Shown piece after piece: positions 41,824 through 52,656 of a DNA stretch of 64,000 nucleotides. The DNA is taken from the NCBI RefSeq assembly GCF_014648895.1, contig NZ_BMRZ01000004.1:310001-374000 (forward strand), given 5' to 3'. Source of the DNA: Streptomyces tanashiensis (GTDB taxonomy: Bacteria > Actinomycetota > Actinomycetes > Streptomycetales > Streptomycetaceae). The notes beneath the pieces were generated by a model. That model was not told the DNA's origin, did not search any database, and was given only the letters and a program-made list of their open reading frames with translations. The translations under genes were made by a program, and so were the position numbers. The stretch's first letter is position 1; each line of letters starts with the position of its first letter.

Positions 41824-44564
41824 CCCGCTTTCCCTGCGCCAAGCCCCACCGCCTGCTCGCCCTCCGGCAGGCCGGCCCCCTGAGCGACCGCAACGCCATC
41901 GAGTACGTCGAGGTCCTCGACACCGCCTCGCCCCACCAGGACCTGCGCCAGCGCATCCTGTACGTCCGCCTCGTGCGGCCCGTGCCCGCGCTCCTGGACC
42001 GCACCAACGTCCTCATCGACGGCGGCGAACGCGTCCCGACCGTGACCGTCGACTGGGCGGCGGCGGGCAACCACCCCGACATGCCGCCCGAGCTGGTCGC
42101 CGGCCTCGACGAGCCCGACCACGTGCTCGTCGTCCGCACCGCGGAACGCGGGGACTTCTCGACCTACCGGCTTCGGCTCGTCACCAACCCGGCCTCGGAC
42201 ATCCCGCCCGCCGGCTTCGACCCGATGCTCGCCGAGGCCGAGTTCGCGTTCAAGGTCGAATGCCCCAGCGACTTCGACTGCGCCCCGGCCGACCCGTGCG
42301 TGCCCGAGCCGCCCGTCACGCCCGCGATCGACTACCTCGCCAAGGACTTCCAGGGCTTCCGGCGGCTGATGCTGGACCGGATCTCGCTGCTCGCACCCGA
42401 GTGGACCGAGCGCAACCCGGCGGACGTCGGAACCGCCCTCGTGGAGCTGCTCGCCTACGCGGCCGACGAACTCTCCTACCGCCAGGACGCCGTGGCCACC
42501 GAGGCCTACCTCGGGACCGCCCGGAGCCGGATCTCGCTGCGCCGGCACGCCCGGCTCGTCGACTACCGCGTCCACGAGGGATGCAACGCCCGTGTCTGGG
42601 TGCGGATCGGCGTCCAGGGCGGAGCGGCGGTCGAGCTGCCCGCGGGAACCCCGCTCCTCACGACGGTGCCGGACGTGCCGGTGCGGGTGAAGCCAGGCTC
42701 CCGGGAACTCCAGGCCGCCCTCGCCACCCGGCCCGTCGTCTTCGAGACGGTCGAAGCGGCCCTCCTGCACGCCGATCTGGCCGAGATGCGCTTCCACACC
42801 TGGGGCGACCAGGGCTGCTGCCTGCCGAAGGGAGCGACGGCGGCGACACTGCGGGGCGACCATCCGCACCTGAGGGCCGGGGACGTCCTGGTGCTCGCGG
42901 AGACCGTGTCGCCCACCACCGGACGGGAGGTCGACGCCGACCCGACCCGGCGCCGGGCCGTCCGCCTCGTCGACGTCCGGAAGTCCGAGGACCCGGTGGG
43001 CGGTCTCTTCGAGCAGCCCCAGACCGCCGATCCGCTGCCGGTGACCGAGATCGCCTGGCACGAGGACGACGCCCTGCCGTTCCCGCTCTGCCTCGGCGTC
43101 GTCGAGGGGGCCCTGGAGACCGCGCGCGCCTGGGGGAACATCGTCCTCGCCGACCACGGGCAGAGCGTCCCCGGCCCGGGCGGGTCCGGCGAACCGCTCG
43201 GCGAGGTTCCGCCGCCCCGTCTGGTCAGGGTGGCCCGGCCGGGCCGGCCCGACGTCTCCCCGCCGGGCCCGGTACCGGCCCGCTACCGCCCCACGCTCGC
43301 CCGCGGCCCGCTCACGCACGCCGACGCCCACCCCGCCCCGACCCTGTTCCGGCAGGCCGCCACCCCGGCCCTCCTCGACGAACTCACCGATCTCGCCTAC
43401 GGCGACGAGCTGCGGACCCTGCTGGCCGCCCACGGGCGGCAGCCGGCGGGCAAGAAGGTCACCGTCCGCGGCGCCGACCCCCTCTGGTCGATCAGCGACG
43501 GCACGACCGTCCTGCGCGTCGCCCTCGCCGGGGGCGACCTGCTCGTCTCGGAACCGACGCGGCCCGCGTCGGCCGTTCCCGCCGCCGAGCCGCGCACGGC
43601 GCGTCCGGCCATCGACCTCGTCGGCGACCTGGGCGGCGACCGCCGGGACTGGCAGGTCCGGCCCGACCTGCTGGACAGCGCGGCGGCGGCCGTCGACTTC
43701 ACCGTCGAGGCCGAACACGACGGGACGGTACGGCTGCGCTTCGGGGACGACGAACACGGGATGCGTCCCAGGACCGGCACCCGGTTCTTCGCCCGGTACC
43801 GGGTGGGCAACGGGCGGGCGGGCAACGTGGGTGCCGAGTCGATCGCCCACGCCGTGACGGACGACGACGCCGTCGTCTCCGTGTCCAATCCGCTGCCCGC
43901 CGCGGGCGGAACGGACCCCGAGTCCGCCGGGGAGATCCGCCGCGACGCGCCCGAGGCCTTCGCCGTGCAGGAGCGGGCGGTCACCGAGGCCGACTGGGCC
44001 GAGGTGACCGAACGCGTCGGCGCCGTGCAGCGCGCGGCGGCGACCTTCCGGTGGACGGGCTCCTGGCACAGCGTGTTCGTCACCGCGGACCGGCGCGGCG
44101 GCAAGCCCGTCGACGCCGCGTACGAGCGGGACCTGCGCGCCCGGCTGGAGCGGTACCGGCTGGCCGGCTACGACCTGGAGGTGGACGGACCCGTGTTCGT
44201 CCCCCTGGAGATCGGGCTGCGGGTGTGCGTGGAGCGCACCCATCTGCGGTCCGACGTCGGGGCGGCGGTCCTGGCCCGGCTGAGCGACTCCACCCTGCCG
44301 GGCGGCGGCCGAGGCCTGTTCCACCCGGACCGCCTCACCTTCGGCCGGCCCGTGCACCTGTCCACCGTCCTCGCCGAGGTCCACGCCGTGCCCGGCGTGG
44401 AGTCGGTGGACGTCCACACCTTCCAGCGGCAGCGCCTCCCGGAGACCAGCGGCCTGGAGAGCGGCGTCCTGGAGATGGGACGCCTGGAGATCGCCCGCCT
44501 GGACAACGACCCGAACTTCCCCGAGCGCGGCATGCTCGACCTCACCCTGGGAGGCGGCCGATGA
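41820..44564 (+). CDS. cis11: Large baseplate wedge protein, baseplate J/gp6-like (Cis11)
   Basis: 914 residues, GTG start. Contains DYLAKDFQGFRRLMLDRISLLAPEW and the LVELLAYAADELSYRQDAVATEAYL block that marks eCIS gp6-like wedge proteins. The middle is a long insertion. The C-terminal third (from about 680) has the baseplate-J strand motifs with ERAVTEADWAEVTERVGAV. It should pair with the next gene product as the wedge heterodimer. Stop overlaps the next start. Confidence 0.9.
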   Translation: MTRFPCAKPHRLLALRQAGPLSDRNAIEYVEVLDTASPHQDLRQRILYVRLVRPVPALLDRTNVLIDGGERVPTVTVDWAAAGNHPDMPPELVAGLDEPDHVLVVRTAERGDFSTYRLRLVTNPASDIPPAGFDPMLAEAEFAFKVECPSDFDCAPADPCVPEPPVTPAIDYLAKDFQGFRRLMLDRISLLAPEWTERNPADVGTALVELLAYAADELSYRQDAVATEAYLGTARSRISLRRHARLVDYRVHEGCNARVWVRIGVQGGAAVELPAGTPLLTTVPDVPVRVKPGSRELQAALATRPVVFETVEAALLHADLAEMRFHTWGDQGCCLPKGATAATLRGDHPHLRAGDVLVLAETVSPTTGREVDADPTRRRAVRLVDVRKSEDPVGGLFEQPQTADPLPVTEIAWHEDDALPFPLCLGVVEGALETARAWGNIVLADHGQSVPGPGGSGEPLGEVPPPRLVRVARPGRPDVSPPGPVPARYRPTLARGPLTHADAHPAPTLFRQAATPALLDELTDLAYGDELRTLLAAHGRQPAGKKVTVRGADPLWSISDGTTVLRVALAGGDLLVSEPTRPASAVPAAEPRTARPAIDLVGDLGGDRRDWQVRPDLLDSAAAAVDFTVEAEHDGTVRLRFGDDEHGMRPRTGTRFFARYRVGNGRAGNVGAESIAHAVTDDDAVVSVSNPLPAAGGTDPESAGEIRRDAPEAFAVQERAVTEADWAEVTERVGAVQRAAATFRWTGSWHSVFVTADRRGGKPVDAAYERDLRARLERYRLAGYDLEVDGPVFVPLEIGLRVCVERTHLRSDVGAAVLARLSDSTLPGGGRGLFHPDRLTFGRPVHLSTVLAEVHAVPGVESVDVHTFQRQRLPETSGLESGVLEMGRLEIARLDNDPNFPERGMLDLTLGGGR

Positions 44565-47161
44565 CCGCGACCATCCCCGCCGGAACCGAAGGGACCTGCG
44601 GCTGCTGCTCGGGCACCTCCGCGCGCACCCCCGGCACCCTCGGCAACCGGCCCGGGCTCCCGGAGATCGCCTATCGCAGCGGTGTGCACGGCGACTTCCG
44701 GTCGAGCATGGTCACCGCCCTCTCGGACGCGAACCGCCCCCGGCTGGCCCGGCTGCTCACCCGCGACCCGGGCGACCCGACGATCGCCCTGATCGACGCC
44801 TGGGCGGTCGTCTGCGACGTCCTCACCTTCTACAACGAGCGTCTCGTCAACGAGTCGTACCTCCGCACCGCCACCGAACGCGTCTCGCTCCAGGAACTGG
44901 GCCGGCTCGTCGCGTACCGGCTCTCGCCCGGCGTCGCTGCCGAGACGCACCTGGCCTTCTCCCTGGAGAAGCCTCCGCAGACCGGGCAGCCCACCGGACT
45001 TCCGCCCGACCCCGGCCTGGTCCCCCCGGCGCCGCCCACGGCCGTCGACCTGCCCGTCGGCCTGAGGGTCCAGAGCGTGCCGGGCCCCGGCGAGCGTCCC
45101 CAGCTCTTCGAGACGGTGGAGGAACTCCCCGCGCGCGCCGAGTGGAACGCCCTGCCGGTCGTCCCCACCAAGCCCTACCCGCCCGTCAAGCGCAGGGTCG
45201 ACGCCTGGTTCGACGGCGACGTCCTCCCCGTCCGCGTCGGCGACGCGATCCTCTTCGCGAGCGACGACCTCGCCCACGACAAGTGGGACGTGCGGCTCGT
45301 GACCGCCGTCGAGCCGGACCCGCCGCACCACCGCACGCACGTCCGCTGGGACCGGGGGCTCGGATCGGACGCCCCGTACAACGCACCGGCCGCCCGGCCG
45401 GAGGCGTTCGTGCTGCGCAGACGGCTGCGGGTGTTCGGCCACAACGCGCCGGTGTGGCGGGCGATGAACGAGGAGTTCCGCAAGGGATATGTGATCGCGG
45501 TCGGCGCCCAGGGCCACGAGGACGACGCGGAGTGGCCGAAGTTCGCCGCCGTCAGCGAGCACGACGAGTTCGGGGAGACCGTCACCGTCGTCGACCTCGA
45601 CGGGTCGCAGCCCGACGTCGTGGTCGGGTCCTGGGTGGTGCTGTCCCAGGAGCACGTGGACGAGGACACCGCCTTCTACCGGGAGCTCTACAAGGTGGAG
45701 GACCGGACGGAGTTCTCCCGGGCCGAGTTCGCCGTCTCGGGCACCGTCACCCGGCTGACGCTGCGGGGTGAACAGCCCCCCGCGGGCAGGAAGAGGGCCG
45801 ACGGGTACACGTTCGGAACGCCGCGCGAGGTGACCGTCCTCGCCGTCTCCGTACCCCTCACGCTCGTCGAGGCACCGGACACCACCCCCGTGACCGCACG
45901 TGACCTCCTCGTCGAGGGCGACGCCACCGCCATGCTGCCCGGGCGTCGGCTCGTCCTGTCCGGCCGGGTCGACGGAGGCGCCGAGGAGCCGGCGGCCGAG
46001 CTCGTCGTCCTCGAATCCGTGCGCGCCGAGGGCGCCCGGACCCTGGTCAGGCTCACCGCGCCGCCCCGGCACCGCTATGAACGCGCGACCGCCGTCCTCT
46101 TCGGGAACGTCGTCAAGGCGACCCACGGCGAGACCGTGCAGCAGGTCCTCGGCGACGGCGACGCCCGCCGCCCCTTCCAGACCATGCCGCTGCTGCACGG
46201 CCCCCTCACCCACGTCCGCGCCGACACGCCGCAGGGCTACGCCTCCACCCTCGCCGTCCGCGCCGACGAGGTCGCCTGGCGAGAACGCCCCACCCTGTAC
46301 GGGGCGGAGCCCGGCGACCGCGTCTTCACCACCCGCGACGAACCCGACGGCTCCGTGGTGGTCGCGTTCGGCGACGGCGCACACGGCGCCCGGCTCCCCT
46401 CGGGCTCGCACAACGTCCGCGCCGGCTACCGCAAGGGCACCGGCCTCGCCGGCAACCTGCCGGCCGACCGGCTCTCCCAGCTCATGGACCGGCCCCTCGG
46501 CGTCAAGGCCGCCACCAACCCGGTCGCCGCCGACGGCGGCGTCGACCCCGAGGACGAAGGGCACGCCCGCGTCTCCGTGCCGCTCGCCACCCGCACCCTC
46601 GGCCGCGCCGTCTCGCTGCGCGACTACGCCGACTTCGCGCTCGCCTTCGCCGGGATCTCGCTCGCCCGGGCCGACGTGCTGCGGCTGCGGCCCGGCCGGA
46701 CGATCGTCGTCAGCGTCTGCGGACCCGGGGGCGGGGCGGCCCCCGACGCCACGGTCTCCCACCTCACGGCGGCCCTGCGCCGGTACGGCGACCCACTGGC
46801 CCGTGTCGAGGTCCTGGCGGCCCGTCAGGCACGGTTCCGGCTGGCCCTCGAGGTACGGGTGGACCCCGAGCGCGAGGCGAAGACCGTGCTCGCCGCCGTC
46901 GAGACCGCGCTGCGTACCGCCTACGCCCCGCTCGTCCGCGGCCTCGCCGCACCCGTGCACCGCTCCCAGGTGGTGGCCGTCGCGGCCGCCGTGCCGGGCG
47001 TCGTCGCCGTGGACCTGGACGCGCTGTACCGCGACCGACCCGGCCTGGAGAGCCGCCTCGTCGCCGCGGAGGCATCGGTCGACTCCCACGGCAGGGCGGT
47101 CGCGGCCGAGCTGCTCGCCCTCTCCGAAGCTCCCTTCGACCGGCTGCAGGAGATGCCGTGA
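44561..47161 (+). CDS. cis12: Second large baseplate wedge protein, Cis12-like
   Basis: 866 residues. The N-terminus has an unusual Cys cluster (GTCGCCSGTS). The ALIDAWAVVCDVLTFYNERLVNESYL segment is equivalent to the wedge block of the previous gene. The C-terminus again has a baseplate-J-like unit (TLGRAVSLRDYADFALAFAG). So the two wedge proteins share layout and probably arose from an old duplication. Overlaps both neighbours by 4 bp. Confidence 0.85.
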   Translation: MTATIPAGTEGTCGCCSGTSARTPGTLGNRPGLPEIAYRSGVHGDFRSSMVTALSDANRPRLARLLTRDPGDPTIALIDAWAVVCDVLTFYNERLVNESYLRTATERVSLQELGRLVAYRLSPGVAAETHLAFSLEKPPQTGQPTGLPPDPGLVPPAPPTAVDLPVGLRVQSVPGPGERPQLFETVEELPARAEWNALPVVPTKPYPPVKRRVDAWFDGDVLPVRVGDAILFASDDLAHDKWDVRLVTAVEPDPPHHRTHVRWDRGLGSDAPYNAPAARPEAFVLRRRLRVFGHNAPVWRAMNEEFRKGYVIAVGAQGHEDDAEWPKFAAVSEHDEFGETVTVVDLDGSQPDVVVGSWVVLSQEHVDEDTAFYRELYKVEDRTEFSRAEFAVSGTVTRLTLRGEQPPAGRKRADGYTFGTPREVTVLAVSVPLTLVEAPDTTPVTARDLLVEGDATAMLPGRRLVLSGRVDGGAEEPAAELVVLESVRAEGARTLVRLTAPPRHRYERATAVLFGNVVKATHGETVQQVLGDGDARRPFQTMPLLHGPLTHVRADTPQGYASTLAVRADEVAWRERPTLYGAEPGDRVFTTRDEPDGSVVVAFGDGAHGARLPSGSHNVRAGYRKGTGLAGNLPADRLSQLMDRPLGVKAATNPVAADGGVDPEDEGHARVSVPLATRTLGRAVSLRDYADFALAFAGISLARADVLRLRPGRTIVVSVCGPGGGAAPDATVSHLTAALRRYGDPLARVEVLAARQARFRLALEVRVDPEREAKTVLAAVETALRTAYAPLVRGLAAPVHRSQVVAVAAAVPGVVAVDLDALYRDRPGLESRLVAAEASVDSHGRAVAAELLALSEAPFDRLQEMP

Positions 47162-49335
47162 CCACACCCCGGCCCGAACCCACCACCGCCGACCGCCTGT
47201 ACGCCCTGCTGCCCGAGGTGTACCGGCTGCGCGACGCCGAACGCGGCCATGTGCTGCGCGAGTTCGTCGACGTCCTCGCCACCCAGCTGGTGGCCCTGGA
47301 GGAGGACCTGGAGCAGCTCTACGACGACCAGTTCATCGAGACCTGCGCGCCCTGGGCCGCGCCCTACATCGGCGACCTCATCGGCTACCGGCCGCTGCAC
47401 GGCGTGGCGGACAGGGTGCGCTCGCCGCGCGCCGAGGTGGCCCACACCATCGCCTACCGCCGCCGCAAGGGCACGGCCGCCGCCCTGGAGCAGCTGGCCC
47501 GGGACGTCACCGGCTGGCCGGCCCGGGCCGTCGAGTTCTTCGAACGCCTCGTGACCACCCAGTACATGAACCACACCAGGCTCCACGCGCGCGCCACCCC
47601 CGACATGCGGGACCAGGAGGCGCTGTCCTGGGGCACACGGATGAACGGGGCCTTCGACGACCTGGCCCACAGCGCGGACGTCCGCGCGATCGGGGCCCGC
47701 CCGCCGCGCCGCGCCGGACGGTACGGCATCCCGAACGTCGGGATCTTCCTGTGGCGCACCGAGGCCGTGCGCCTCGACCGCACACCGCTCACCCAGCACG
47801 CCGCAGGCGACCGACGGCGCTTCCGCGTCGACACGCTGGGCAGCGACTCGGCGCTCTTCGGCGCGCCGCGCACCGAGGAGGAGATCACCCACCTCGCCGA
47901 GCCCGAGGACGTGCCGCTGCCGCTGACCCGCCGCCGGCTCGCCGCCCGTCTCGACGCCTCGTACGGGAACGAGCGCGACCTCCTGCTGGCGAAGGCCGTC
48001 CGGAACGCGGCCGGTGCCTGGAAGCTCACGCCCGTGCCGACCTCCGAGGTCACCGTCTGCGACCTGTCCGACCTGCCCGGCGGCACCGGCGCCTGGGCGC
48101 ACGCGCCCGCGGCGGGCAAGGTCGCGGTCGACCCCGAGCTCGGGCGGGTGTACTTCGGCACGGCCCTGCCCGCCACCACCAAGCCCGTCGCCACCCACCA
48201 CTACGGGCTGGCCGTGCCGCTGGGTGCCCGGGGTTCGGCGCGCGGCGAGGCGACGACACCCCTGCCGCACCGCGAGGTCGCCGACGGCGAGGCTCCGCAG
48301 GCCCTCCTCGACGGCCTCGCCGGCGGCGGGACGCTGCGGATCACCGACTCCGACCGGTACCAGGACCTGCACACCGTGCAGACGACCACAGCCGCCGCGG
48401 GCAGCCCCGACACCGTCGTGTGGGTACGCGCCGACGACGGCGCCCGCCCCACGGTCGTCGTCCCCGACGGCCTGCGCCTCGCGATGGGACCGCGCACCAC
48501 GGTCGTCCTCGACGGTCTCCTGGTCACCGGCGGCCCCGTCGTCCTGGAGGAGCAGGGCGACGGGGGCAACCGCACCGTCGAACTGCACGACTGCACCCTG
48601 GTCCCCGGCCAGAGCCGCACGGCGGACGGACAGCCCGCCCACCCCGAGCGGGCCTCCCTCCTGATCCTCGACCCCTTCGCCACCGTGCGGCTCAACCGGT
48701 GCGTCCTCGGACCGATCGTCGCCGTCGAAGGCGCCGACATCACGCTGACCGACTGCGTCGTCGACGCCTCCGCCCCGACAGCCGTCGCCCACTGCGGGCG
48801 TCCGGCACCGGCCGGCGGCGGCCCGCGCACCGTCCCCGACGAGGCCGCACAGGCCACGGGGGACGGCGCCGAGCCCGGCGGCCGCCTCCATCTGCGCGAG
48901 TGCACCGTCATCGGCGGCATCCACGCGGACGTGCTCGACGCGTCCAACTCGCTGCTGGTCGCCGAACTCGCCCCGGGAGACGTCCGCGAGGCCGCGGTGT
49001 GGGCCCGGCGCCGCCAGGAGGGCTGTCTGCGCTTCAGCCACGTGCCGGAGGGCTCGCGGACGGGGCGCCGCTACCGCTGCCGCCCGGACCCCGCCGACCC
49101 GCCCGGCACCCGGCGCGCCGACCGCCCGCACTTCACCTCGCTCCGTTTCGGCGACCCCGCGTACGCCCAGCTCGGCACGGCCACGCCGGACACCGTCCGG
49201 CGCGGTGCCGACGACGAGAGCGAGATGGGCGCCACCCATCTGCTGTTCACTCCGCGCCGGGAGAGCGATCTCCTGCTGCGGCTCGACGAGTACCTCCGCT
49301 TCGGACTCGAAGCGGGCTTCTTCTACGCGACCTGA
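47158..49335 (+). CDS. CIS baseplate/tail protein with beta-helix
   Basis: 725 residues, GTG start. N-terminal tail-protein-I-like helical domain: LLPEVYRLRDAERGHVLREFVDVLATQ and HTIAYRRRKGTAAALEQLARDVTGWP. The rest is beta-rich; from about 370 it becomes a parallel beta-helix (LRITDSDRYQDLHTV, VVLDGLLVTGGPVVLEEQ, LRECTVIGG). This may attach an appendage or form part of the baseplate periphery. Function by position and fold only. Confidence 0.75.
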   Translation: MTTPRPEPTTADRLYALLPEVYRLRDAERGHVLREFVDVLATQLVALEEDLEQLYDDQFIETCAPWAAPYIGDLIGYRPLHGVADRVRSPRAEVAHTIAYRRRKGTAAALEQLARDVTGWPARAVEFFERLVTTQYMNHTRLHARATPDMRDQEALSWGTRMNGAFDDLAHSADVRAIGARPPRRAGRYGIPNVGIFLWRTEAVRLDRTPLTQHAAGDRRRFRVDTLGSDSALFGAPRTEEEITHLAEPEDVPLPLTRRRLAARLDASYGNERDLLLAKAVRNAAGAWKLTPVPTSEVTVCDLSDLPGGTGAWAHAPAAGKVAVDPELGRVYFGTALPATTKPVATHHYGLAVPLGARGSARGEATTPLPHREVADGEAPQALLDGLAGGGTLRITDSDRYQDLHTVQTTTAAAGSPDTVVWVRADDGARPTVVVPDGLRLAMGPRTTVVLDGLLVTGGPVVLEEQGDGGNRTVELHDCTLVPGQSRTADGQPAHPERASLLILDPFATVRLNRCVLGPIVAVEGADITLTDCVVDASAPTAVAHCGRPAPAGGGPRTVPDEAAQATGDGAEPGGRLHLRECTVIGGIHADVLDASNSLLVAELAPGDVREAAVWARRRQEGCLRFSHVPEGSRTGRRYRCRPDPADPPGTRRADRPHFTSLRFGDPAYAQLGTATPDTVRRGADDESEMGATHLLFTPRRESDLLLRLDEYLRFGLEAGFFYAT

Positions 49336-49351
49336 GCAAGGAGGCCTCCCG

Positions 49352-52300
49352 ATGGGAGCCGATCTGAGCCGCGTGCGGTTCGACGCGCTGCGCGACCACT
49401 CCGGCGTCGTCATGCAGCAGGGCCGCCTGCTGCTCGACTCCGACTGGAACGAATTCGTGGCGATCGTGGACCGCAGACTGCGCGCCGCCGCCGCCGACCT
49501 CGGCACCCCCGGGGTCACGGACGGGTTCTCCGGCGCCGCCGTGGTCCCCCGTACGACGCCCGACGCCTTCCGGATCACCAGCTCGGAGGGCGGCCTCACC
49601 ATCGGCCGCGGACGCATGTACGTCGACGGTCTGATGGCGGAGAACCACGGCACGGGCGCGACCGCGTTCGACCCGCTGCTCGTCGGTCCGGTCGGCGCGG
49701 AGGACACCCCGTACGCGAACCAGCCCTACTGGACGTCCCCGACGCAGCTGCCCGCCACCGGCACCCACCTGGTGTACCTGGACGTGTGGCAGCGCGAGGT
49801 CACCCCGCTCCAGGCGCGGGACCTGGTCGAGGAGGCCGTGGGGGTCGACACCACGGTCCGCACCCAGACCGTATGGCGGGTCCGTGTGCACGAGCCCGAC
49901 ACCCCCGACGTCGACTGCGGCACCCCGGACGCGGACATCCCGGGCTGGCCCGAGCTCATCGCCCCCTCCGCCGGCCGGCTCACCACCGACACGATCCCGG
50001 TGGCCCCGGACGACAACCCGTGCTCGCTGCCGCCCAGCGGCGCCTACCGCGGGCTGGAGAACCAGACCTACCGGGTGGAGATCCACGACGGGGGAGCGGC
50101 CGGCACCGCCACGTTCAAGTGGTCCCGTGACAACGCCTCGGTCGCCATGCGGGTCGTCGAGGTCCTGGCACAGGACCTGCTGCGGCCCGAACACCTGGGC
50201 CGGGACACGGTGCTCGGACTGCGCGAGAACGACTGGGTGGAGATCCTCGACGACCAGCAGGAACTCGACGAGCGGCCCGGCCACCTGCGCCGGATCACGA
50301 CGGTGCACGGCGACGGAACGATCACCGTCGCCCCTCCGCTCCCGGCCGAGCTGGTCGTGACGCCCGAGGAGGCACTCCGGCGGAACCTGCTGATCCGCCG
50401 CTGGGACCAGGCGGGCACGGTCAGGAGCGCGGACGGTGCCGTGGTCGAGGACCTCGACGCGCCCGGCTCCACCGGGGCCGTCAAGGTGCCCCCGGGGAAC
50501 GTGCCGATCGTCCTCGAACACGGCATCACCGTGGCGCTCGACGCGCCCGGCGGTGTCTTCCGCACCGGCGACCACTGGGTCTTCACCGCGCGCACCACCA
50601 CCGCCACCGTCGAGAAGCTCGACGCGGCACCGCCGCTGGGCGTCCACCACCACTACGCGCGCCTGGCCACGGTCTCCTTCCCCTCCGACGTGCACGACTG
50701 CCGGACCCTGTGGCCGGAAGCCGGGGGCGGGGGCTGCGGCGACTGCACCGTCTGCGTCACCCCCGAGTCCCACGCCAGTGGCGTCCTCACCGTGCAGGCG
50801 GCGGTGGACTCGGTCGCGGAGGAGGGCGGCACGGTCTGTCTCGCTCCGGGCGTCTACCACCTCGTCGAAGGGCCCGTCCGAATGCGGGGGGCACGGTCGG
50901 TGCGCGTCCACGGGCAGGGCACCGGCACCCTGCTCATCGGCGAGAGCGGCTGCTTCGACGTCAACCTCTCGGTCTTCGTCACCCTGGAGGACTTCGCGGC
51001 CATCTCCATCGGCGGCGATCCGGCGATCCGGTTCGCCGTCACGACCGCGGTCACCGCGCGGCGGCTGACCGCGCTGGCGATCGGCGGCGGAGAGGGCAGC
51101 GGCGGCACGGCCTTCCAACTGTCCGGGGCGTCCCTGCGGACCAGGATCCTGGACTGCGACATCATCGGCCGGGAAGGCGTCGAGGCCCAGGAGTACCTGG
51201 ACGGCGAGGGCGAGGGCGAGGGCGTCGGATCCCACCTGTTGACGGCCGACCTGGAGATCGTCGGCAACCGCATGATGTGCTTCTCGGCCGGCGTGCAGTT
51301 CCGCAAGAGCGCGGCCCACGTGCTGCGCAACACCATCCGCGGCAACACGGTGCTGTTCACCCACAGCGCGGGTCTCCGCCTGTGCGGCGCGGTCTCGCCC
51401 CGGGCGTCCTTCGACATCGCCGACAACCATGTGCAGGCCGACGGGGGCGGCATCGAGGTGGGCGCGAGCGGATACACCGTCCGGGACAACACGATCGTCG
51501 GTACCCCGGAGCCGGACCCCGGTCCCTCCCGCGGGATTCTCGTGCGGGAGAGCGTGTCCGGCGTACTGCGGGGAACCACCCGCATCACGGGCAACCGCAT
51601 CCGTCGGGTCATGGGCCCGGGCATCGCCGTGCGCGTGCCGACCGGCGACCTCGACATCTCGCACAACACCGTCGAACGAGCCGTCGAGGGCATCGTGGTC
51701 ACCGAGCGCGGCAGGTCGGCCGACGCCGTCATCGTCGGCAACACGCTGCGGGACATCGTCCCGCGCCCGTACGGGCACCCGCCCGTGGACATCTACGCGA
51801 TCCGAGTGGTCGGCGCGAACCACGCGCTGATCGGCTCCAACACCATCTCCAACGTGACCACGCCGTCCCCCGCCGAGGAGAACGGCGGGCCGCAGCGGAA
51901 GACGGCCGTGGCGCTGCTGGCCTGCCGGGAGTCCCGGGTCCACGGCAACACCGTCGAATCGGTCGGCCGGGAGAACTACATGGAGGGCGACCGCTACCTC
52001 GGCATCCACGTATGCGTCTTCACCCGCAGCACCATCGAGAGCAACGTCTGCCGACGGATCCCCGAGGACGTCGACCACGACGGCCACCCGCCGTGGAGCG
52101 GCCTGGTGGTGGGCGACGACCACGAAGAGGACGACGGGAACGGCGACGCCCCCGCCTTCCGCACCGCGCACATCGGCCCGTACGTCTCCGTCATCGGCGC
52201 CAGGGTCTCCTACCTGATCGGTCCGCGCACCGCGTTCACCCACACCTCGGACGACGTCAGCCTGATCGTCTCCACCAACACCCTCACCGGCGGCGCGCAG

Positions 52301-52570
52301 TTCCCCGCGGCGCGGATCGACATGACCGGAGACGCCGTCGTCTCCGCCAACCAGTTCCGCCAGCACGGAGACTCTGACCCGCCCGCGCTCAGCGTGCGGG
52401 CCACGACCGCCACCGTGACCGGCAACCGTGCCAGGGGCGGCATGCCGTCGATCCTCCTCGACGTCAACCCGAAATGGCTCGCCGTGCTCGGCAACATCAC
52501 CAGCGGTGGCATCGAGCCGGCGACCATCGACCCCAAGTGGCTGTCCCTCAACGTCCAGGGCGTGCTCTGA
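49352..52570 (+). CDS. CIS-locus DUF6519-like protein with long beta-helix
   Basis: 1072 residues. Start LSRVRFDALRDHSGVVMQQGRLLLDSDWNE is the DUF6519 signature found next to eCIS baseplate genes. It runs to about 440. A Cys motif CGDCTVC (near 460) precedes a right-handed beta-helix of about 500 residues whose coils carry N-turns such as ITGNRIRRVMGPGIAV and VIVGNTLRDIVPRP. An acidic DGEGEGEGVG run marks one loop. It is the largest baseplate-associated protein and a candidate appendage. AAGGAGGC precedes the ATG at 49352. Confidence 0.75.
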   Translation: MGADLSRVRFDALRDHSGVVMQQGRLLLDSDWNEFVAIVDRRLRAAAADLGTPGVTDGFSGAAVVPRTTPDAFRITSSEGGLTIGRGRMYVDGLMAENHGTGATAFDPLLVGPVGAEDTPYANQPYWTSPTQLPATGTHLVYLDVWQREVTPLQARDLVEEAVGVDTTVRTQTVWRVRVHEPDTPDVDCGTPDADIPGWPELIAPSAGRLTTDTIPVAPDDNPCSLPPSGAYRGLENQTYRVEIHDGGAAGTATFKWSRDNASVAMRVVEVLAQDLLRPEHLGRDTVLGLRENDWVEILDDQQELDERPGHLRRITTVHGDGTITVAPPLPAELVVTPEEALRRNLLIRRWDQAGTVRSADGAVVEDLDAPGSTGAVKVPPGNVPIVLEHGITVALDAPGGVFRTGDHWVFTARTTTATVEKLDAAPPLGVHHHYARLATVSFPSDVHDCRTLWPEAGGGGCGDCTVCVTPESHASGVLTVQAAVDSVAEEGGTVCLAPGVYHLVEGPVRMRGARSVRVHGQGTGTLLIGESGCFDVNLSVFVTLEDFAAISIGGDPAIRFAVTTAVTARRLTALAIGGGEGSGGTAFQLSGASLRTRILDCDIIGREGVEAQEYLDGEGEGEGVGSHLLTADLEIVGNRMMCFSAGVQFRKSAAHVLRNTIRGNTVLFTHSAGLRLCGAVSPRASFDIADNHVQADGGGIEVGASGYTVRDNTIVGTPEPDPGPSRGILVRESVSGVLRGTTRITGNRIRRVMGPGIAVRVPTGDLDISHNTVERAVEGIVVTERGRSADAVIVGNTLRDIVPRPYGHPPVDIYAIRVVGANHALIGSNTISNVTTPSPAEENGGPQRKTAVALLACRESRVHGNTVESVGRENYMEGDRYLGIHVCVFTRSTIESNVCRRIPEDVDHDGHPPWSGLVVGDDHEEDDGNGDAPAFRTAHIGPYVSVIGARVSYLIGPRTAFTHTSDDVSLIVSTNTLTGGAQFPAARIDMTGDAVVSANQFRQHGDSDPPALSVRATTATVTGNRARGGMPSILLDVNPKWLAVLGNITSGGIEPATIDPKWLSLNVQGVL

Positions 52571-52656
52571 CGGCGGATCCGCCCCGCCCCCGAGGGACCG
52601 TCCGCTCCCTCCGCCCGCGAACCACCCGCCCCGACCTCCGGAAGGATCCCGCACCG

